This document shows, piece after piece, positions 7,401 through 10,636 of a stretch of 10,636 nt of DNA. Below the pieces are notes generated by a model. The model was given only the letters and a program-made list of their open reading frames with translations, made no database searches and was not told the DNA's origin. The stretch lies in contig JBHHYS010000081.1 in NCBI GenBank assembly GCA_046757645.1, forward strand, positions 1 to 10,636, read 5' to 3'. Both the position numbers and the translations under genes were made by a program. Source of the stretch: JBHHYS01 sp046757645. GTDB lineage: Bacteria > Acidobacteriota > Terriglobia > Acidiferrales > 2-02-FULL-67-57. Each line of letters opens with the position of its first letter. The stretch's first letter is position 1.

Positions 7401-7430
7401 ATGATAAGCTAGGCGGAGCGGTATCGTCAA
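7401..7430 (-). promoter_or_regulatory. sigma70-type promoter of the protease gene
   Basis: On the minus strand TTGACG (7430-7425) and TATCAT (7406-7401) are separated by 18 nt. Each matches five of six consensus bases. Start of transcription would be near 7394, giving a leader of about 25 nt. The layout (same -35 hexamer, same spacer length) is nearly that of the GWxTD promoter at 1150-1179. Confidence 0.65.
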
Positions 7431-7437
7431 TAGACGA
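7424..7437. promoter_or_regulatory. dyad overlapping the protease -35 box, possible operator
   Basis: TCGTCAATAGACGA has perfect 5-bp arms around a 4-nt centre and covers the -35 hexamer TTGACG of the protease promoter. A protein bound here would block RNA polymerase. The short arms mean chance is possible. Confidence 0.3.
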
Positions 7438-7547
7438 CCCGAATTGGATGCGAAATCGCTCCAAAAGACGCTCTTATCTTCTCGCGATTTTCTCCAGCGC
7501 GGTTCGTCGGGGGCCGATAGAGCCCCGTCCGGGAGAAAGGCGGCGCG

Positions 7548-8282
7548 ATGAGTGAAGAAGCGGTGGTCCCCCGGGAGATGAGCGAGTTCGACCGTTTGAT
7601 CGGCGTCCTGTTTGACCCCAAGCCGGCGTTCGCCGACGTTGTGGCCCGGCCGCGCTGGTGGGTACCGCTGGTTCTGCTCATCGTGCTGAGCGTCGGCTTC
7701 ATTTTCGCCTTCACGCAGCACGTGGGCTGGGAGGGCTTTATGCGCGAGAAGATCGAGTCGAGCCCGCGCACCCAGCAGATGTCGGCCGAGCAACGGGAGC
7801 AAATCATTCAGCAGCAGCTGCGCTGGGCCCCGACATTCGGCTACGTTTTCGGCGGGCTCTCCTGGGTGGTCATCACCCTGGTGGTGGCCGGCGCCTTCCT
7901 GTTTGTCTTTAACGTATTGCTGGGGGCGCAGCTCTCCTTCCGGCCGGTGTTCGGGGTCACCTGCTACTCGATGCTTCCCTTTGCGCTCGCCACCCTCCTG
8001 GCCGGCGCGGTGATGTTTCTGAAAGAGCCGGCCCAGTTCGACCTGGAGAATCCCTTAGCCTCAAACCTGGGCGCCTTCCTCGACCCCACCACCGCTCCGG
8101 CGTGGCTGCTCAGCCTGGGACGGTCGATCGACTTGTTCAGTATCTGGGTGCTGTTGCTGCTGGCCAGCGGGCTGTCGGCCGCGGCGCGGAAGGTGTCCTG
8201 GTCGAAAGCACTCACCTGGGTGGTGGCCACCTGGGTGGTGTGGCTGGTGGTGAAGAGCGGCTGGGCGTTGATCTGGAGCTAG
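7548..8282 (+). CDS. Yip1 family integral membrane protein
   Basis: This is a 244-aa membrane protein of the Yip1 type. The cytosolic N-terminus carries the typical lead-in (FDRLIGVLFDPKPAFADVVARPRWWVPLVLL). Five hydrophobic segments follow at about residues 38-56, 99-126, 135-158, 195-213 and 220-242. A hydrophilic, Gln/Glu-rich loop (about 60-95) separates the first two. Bacterial Yip1 proteins have no settled function. In my experience of Acidobacteriota gene neighbourhoods they often sit beside MacAB-type ABC exporters, as here. The purine-rich GGGAGAAAGG (7531-7540) lies just before ATG 7548. The gene is divergent from the protease, 178 nt apart. It is 114 nt upstream of the first permease, so it may be cotranscribed with the permeases. 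I could not find a convincing rightward promoter in the divergent gap. Confidence 0.85.
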   Translation: MSEEAVVPREMSEFDRLIGVLFDPKPAFADVVARPRWWVPLVLLIVLSVGFIFAFTQHVGWEGFMREKIESSPRTQQMSAEQREQIIQQQLRWAPTFGYVFGGLSWVVITLVVAGAFLFVFNVLLGAQLSFRPVFGVTCYSMLPFALATLLAGAVMFLKEPAQFDLENPLASNLGAFLDPTTAPAWLLSLGRSIDLFSIWVLLLLASGLSAAARKVSWSKALTWVVATWVVWLVVKSGWALIWS

Positions 8283-8315
8283 GACGGGGCGGTACTTTTT
8301 CCCCCGCCGCCCGTC
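8283..8315 (+). terminator. hairpin directly after the Yip1 stop codon
   Basis: GACGGG (8283-8288) pairs with CCCGTC (8310-8315), and CGG (8290-8292) with CCG (8307-8309). That gives a 9-bp stem with one bulged G and a 14-nt loop. There is no T-run after it, so it is more likely a weak or partial stop, or an mRNA-processing or stabilising stem, than a full terminator. Confidence 0.3.
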
Positions 8316-8396
8316 TAACCCCAGCGGGGAGGGGGCCGAGAAAGCCGAAACTTTCCGGGGCTCAGATTCGTTCTTACTCAAGAGGGGAGGGGTAGG

Positions 8397-9644
8397 GTGA
8401 CCAAGCGGCGGTTTCTCTTTCGTGAGCCGGTAACCATTGCGTTGCAAACCCTGCGGGCGCACAAGCTGCGCTCCTTCCTCACTCTGCTGGGAGTGATCAT
8501 CGCCGTGGCCGCTCTGATTGTGGTGGTGTCGTTCGTGGAAGGAATGAACGCCTACATCGCCGAGCGGTTGGCCAACTTCGGCGCCCACACCTTCTACATC
8601 ACCCGCTATGGCCTGATCACCAACGCCAAAGACTTCCTGGAAGCCCGCCGCCGCAATAAGAAGCTCACCCTGGAGGACTACGAGTACCTGCGCGAGCGCT
8701 TGACCCTGGCCGAGGAGGTGGGGGCGCTGGACGGCCGGCGGACCGACGTGCGTGCCGGCAACGAGAGTCTGGAGGACGTGGGGGTGCGCGGCGTCACCCC
8801 CAATATGGTGGACATCTTCCGGGAGGAGGTGGCCGCCGGCCGCTACATTACCGTGGGCGACTACCAGCGCCGGGCGCTGGTGGCCTTCGTGGGCACCGAT
8901 GTCACCGAGCGGCTCTTTCCCCAGGTGGATCCCCTGGGCAAGAGGCTGTCGATTGCCGGGCTGCCCTTCGAAATTGTTGGGGTAGCGAAGAAAGTGGGCA
9001 CCGTGTTCGGCCAGAGCCGGGACAACTTCGTCAACGTTCCGCTTACCACCTACCTCAAGATCTGGGGGCCGGGCCCGCCGGACGACAGCGGGCTGACCGT
9101 GGGGGTGAAGTACAGCTCCCCGGCGGTGCGGGAGCAGGCGAAGGACCAGGCGCGGGTGCTGCTGCGGGTGCGCCGCCACCAGAAGTACGACGAGAAGGAC
9201 ACCTTCGGCCTCATCGAGAGTCGATCGGTGACCGACCTCTGGAACCAGATTTTCGGGACCCTGTCACAGGCGGTGGTGGGGATTGTCTCGGTGTTTTTGG
9301 TGGTGGGCGGGATCGTGATTATGAACATCATGCTGGCCTCGGTGACCGAGCGCACCCGGGAGATCGGCATTCGCAAGTCGCTCGGAGCCCGCCGGCGCGA
9401 CATCCTGCTGCAGTTTCTGGTGGAGGCGTCGGTGCTGGCGGGGGTGGGCGGCGTCAGCGGGGTGCTCTTGGCGCTGGCGCTGACCCAGGCGGTGGCCGCC
9501 ACCACCTCTCTCCCCATGCGCACCCCCCTGAGTGCCATCGTGCTGGCCGTGGGCGTCTCCACGGCGGTGGGGTTGTTCTTTGGCGTCTACCCGGCGCAGA
9601 AAGCGGCGCGCTATGACCCGGTGATCGCCCTGCGGGCCGAATAG
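8397..9644 (+). CDS. ABC transporter permease, MacB/FtsX family (first of pair)
   Basis: This is an inner-membrane permease of the type VII (MacB/LolC/E) ABC superfamily, 415 aa, without a fused ATPase. The first transmembrane segment is at about residues 26-48 (RSFLTLLGVIIAVAALIVVVSFVEGM). A periplasmic MacB-type core domain spans about 50-285 and contains no cysteine. The FtsX-type domain follows with segments at about 288-312, 338-362 and 379-400. It carries the family motif MNIMLASVTERTREIGIRKSLGARRRDI (309-336) and the ending YPAQKAARYDPVIALRAE. The start is GTG 8397, preceded by GGAGG at 8386-8390. It ends 9 nt before the second permease. The ATPase it needs is most likely the one at 2921-3622, as no other is present in the window. 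Substrate is not predictable from sequence. Confidence 0.94.
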   Translation: MTKRRFLFREPVTIALQTLRAHKLRSFLTLLGVIIAVAALIVVVSFVEGMNAYIAERLANFGAHTFYITRYGLITNAKDFLEARRRNKKLTLEDYEYLRERLTLAEEVGALDGRRTDVRAGNESLEDVGVRGVTPNMVDIFREEVAAGRYITVGDYQRRALVAFVGTDVTERLFPQVDPLGKRLSIAGLPFEIVGVAKKVGTVFGQSRDNFVNVPLTTYLKIWGPGPPDDSGLTVGVKYSSPAVREQAKDQARVLLRVRRHQKYDEKDTFGLIESRSVTDLWNQIFGTLSQAVVGIVSVFLVVGGIVIMNIMLASVTERTREIGIRKSLGARRRDILLQFLVEASVLAGVGGVSGVLLALALTQAVAATTSLPMRTPLSAIVLAVGVSTAVGLFFGVYPAQKAARYDPVIALRAE

Positions 9645-9653
9645 GGGTGGGCA

Positions 9654-10636
9654 ATGACTCTGGGAGAAAAAGTGCAGCGGGCTTGGCGGCGGGAGTACGG
9701 GGAAAATCTGTGGATGGCGCTCGATACCCTGCGCGGCCACAAGGGGCGCTCCGCCCTCACCGTCTTGGGCATCATCATCGCCGTGGTGACCTTAGTTGTG
9801 GTGGTCGCCCTCCTGATGGGTTTCGACCGCAACCTCAAGCAGGCCATCCAGGGCTACGGGACCAACACCGCCTTTTTTTCTCATTTGCCCTTTCAGGGCC
9901 CGCGTTTCAGCCGGCTGACCAAAGAAGAGCGGATGCGTAAGCCGTTGAGCTACGAAGACTTCCTGGCGGTGCAGGAGGCCTGCAGCGCCTGCGCCAACGC
10001 CACCGTCTCCATCTACAGCAGCCAAGACGTAGACCACGTCCGCTACAAGAGCGAAGAGATCGCCGGGTTGGACTTCCGCGGCGCCACCGCCGAGTTCTTC
10101 TCCGTCTACGCTAACGCGGTGGTCAAGCACGGCCGGCCCTTCACCGCGGCTGAAGACCTGCATCGGGTGGAAGTGGTCGTCATCGGCGAAGACATCGCCA
10201 AGGGGTTATTCGGACAGCTCGACCCGATTGACAAAGAAGTCATTGTCAACGGCCACAGTTTTCGGGTGCTTGGCGTGTACGAGAAGCTCAAGGGGGGGTT
10301 CGGGCCGGGCGGGGACGAAGACCGGCGGGTGACCATTCCCTATTGGACCTTCCGCAAGGTCTATCCCCTCGATAAGAGCCACGGCATCCGCATCGAAGCC
10401 TATCCCGGGAAGCTCCCGCGGGCGATTGACCAGACGCGGATGACCCTGCGCCGCACCCGCCGCGTTCCTTACGACAAACCCGACAACTTCGGCTACGCTA
10501 CCGCCGAATCCATCATCCGTCGGTTCAATGACGTGCTGGGGGTGGTGGCGCTGGTGACTACTGTCGTCGCCTCGGTGGGGTTGATGATCGGGGGCGTGGG
10601 GGTGATGAACATCATGCTGGTCAGCGTCACCGAGCG
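9654..10636 (+). CDS. ABC transporter permease, MacB/FtsX family (second of pair), C-terminus beyond window
   Basis: The frame from ATG 9654 stays open to the right edge (327 codons plus 2 nt), so the C-terminal membrane part is missing. A cytosolic N-terminus (ENLWMALDTLRGHKGRSALTVLG) leads into transmembrane segment 1 (about residues 35-56). A MacB-type periplasmic domain spans about 57-293. The second membrane segment starts at about 294 and reaches the family motif GGVGVMNIMLVSVTE (313-327). The periplasmic domain has a C-x-x-C pair (C110, C113), absent from the first permease. GGGGTGG upstream serves as ribosome site, and the 9-nt gap shows cotranscription with the first permease. Overall it is homologous to the first permease but clearly divergent, so the pair would form a heterodimer of the LolC/LolE kind, driven by the separate ATPase. 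That pairing is inference. Confidence 0.93.
   Translation, partial: MTLGEKVQRAWRREYGENLWMALDTLRGHKGRSALTVLGIIIAVVTLVVVVALLMGFDRNLKQAIQGYGTNTAFFSHLPFQGPRFSRLTKEERMRKPLSYEDFLAVQEACSACANATVSIYSSQDVDHVRYKSEEIAGLDFRGATAEFFSVYANAVVKHGRPFTAAEDLHRVEVVVIGEDIAKGLFGQLDPIDKEVIVNGHSFRVLGVYEKLKGGFGPGGDEDRRVTIPYWTFRKVYPLDKSHGIRIEAYPGKLPRAIDQTRMTLRRTRRVPYDKPDNFGYATAESIIRRFNDVLGVVALVTTVVASVGLMIGGVGVMNIMLVSVTE

Noticed and set aside
5723..7555. Plus-strand open frame of 610 codons opposite the protease
   Set aside because: It is a shadow frame rich in Val, Gly and His. The minus strand here encodes an intact subtilase with all catalytic residues.
8061..9179. Minus-strand open frame of 372 codons
   Set aside because: It runs antisense across the Yip1 end and the first permease. 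The composition (His/Gln/Gly-rich) is typical of a shadow frame.

Overview
The window looks like a piece of a high-GC Gram-negative chromosome, most probably from Acidobacteriota. The pointers are a GWxTD-domain protein, a Yip1-family membrane protein beside MacAB/Lol-type ABC exporter genes, and a long secreted subtilase ending in IPT/TIG and carboxypeptidase-regulatory-like domains. This placement rests on recognising family combinations, not on a marker gene.

Layout from left to right. (1) Positions 2-1117, minus strand: the first 372 codons of a secreted GWxTD-domain protein, cut by the window edge. (2) Positions 1118-1498: a divergent regulatory gap with a good sigma70-type promoter for the GWxTD gene and a 17-bp palindrome touching its -35 box. 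(3) Positions 1499-3622, plus strand: a MacA/HlyD-type periplasmic adaptor followed 6 nt later by a stand-alone MacB/LolD-type ABC ATPase. (4) Positions 3623-4015: a convergent gap without genes that carries a long inverted repeat and a short tandem repeat. (5) Positions 4016-7369, minus strand: an S8 (subtilisin-like) serine protease of 1117 aa with signal peptide, propeptide, complete catalytic residues, a nidogen-like sandwich, two IPT/TIG repeats and two carboxypeptidase-regulatory-like repeats. (6) Positions 7370-7547: a divergent gap with a strong promoter for the protease. (7) Positions 7548 to the end, plus strand: a Yip1-family membrane protein, then two MacB/FtsX-type ABC permeases, the second cut by the window edge.

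The plus-strand genes together make one complete exporter: adaptor, ATPase and two different permeases. This is a Lol-like subunit set (one ATPase, two permeases) with a MacA-like adaptor. The set is physically split by about 3.9 kb holding the antisense protease and the repeat-bearing gap. The split exporter is the most notable feature of the window. I see no CRISPR array, tRNA, rRNA, transposase or phage gene, and no clearly new system.
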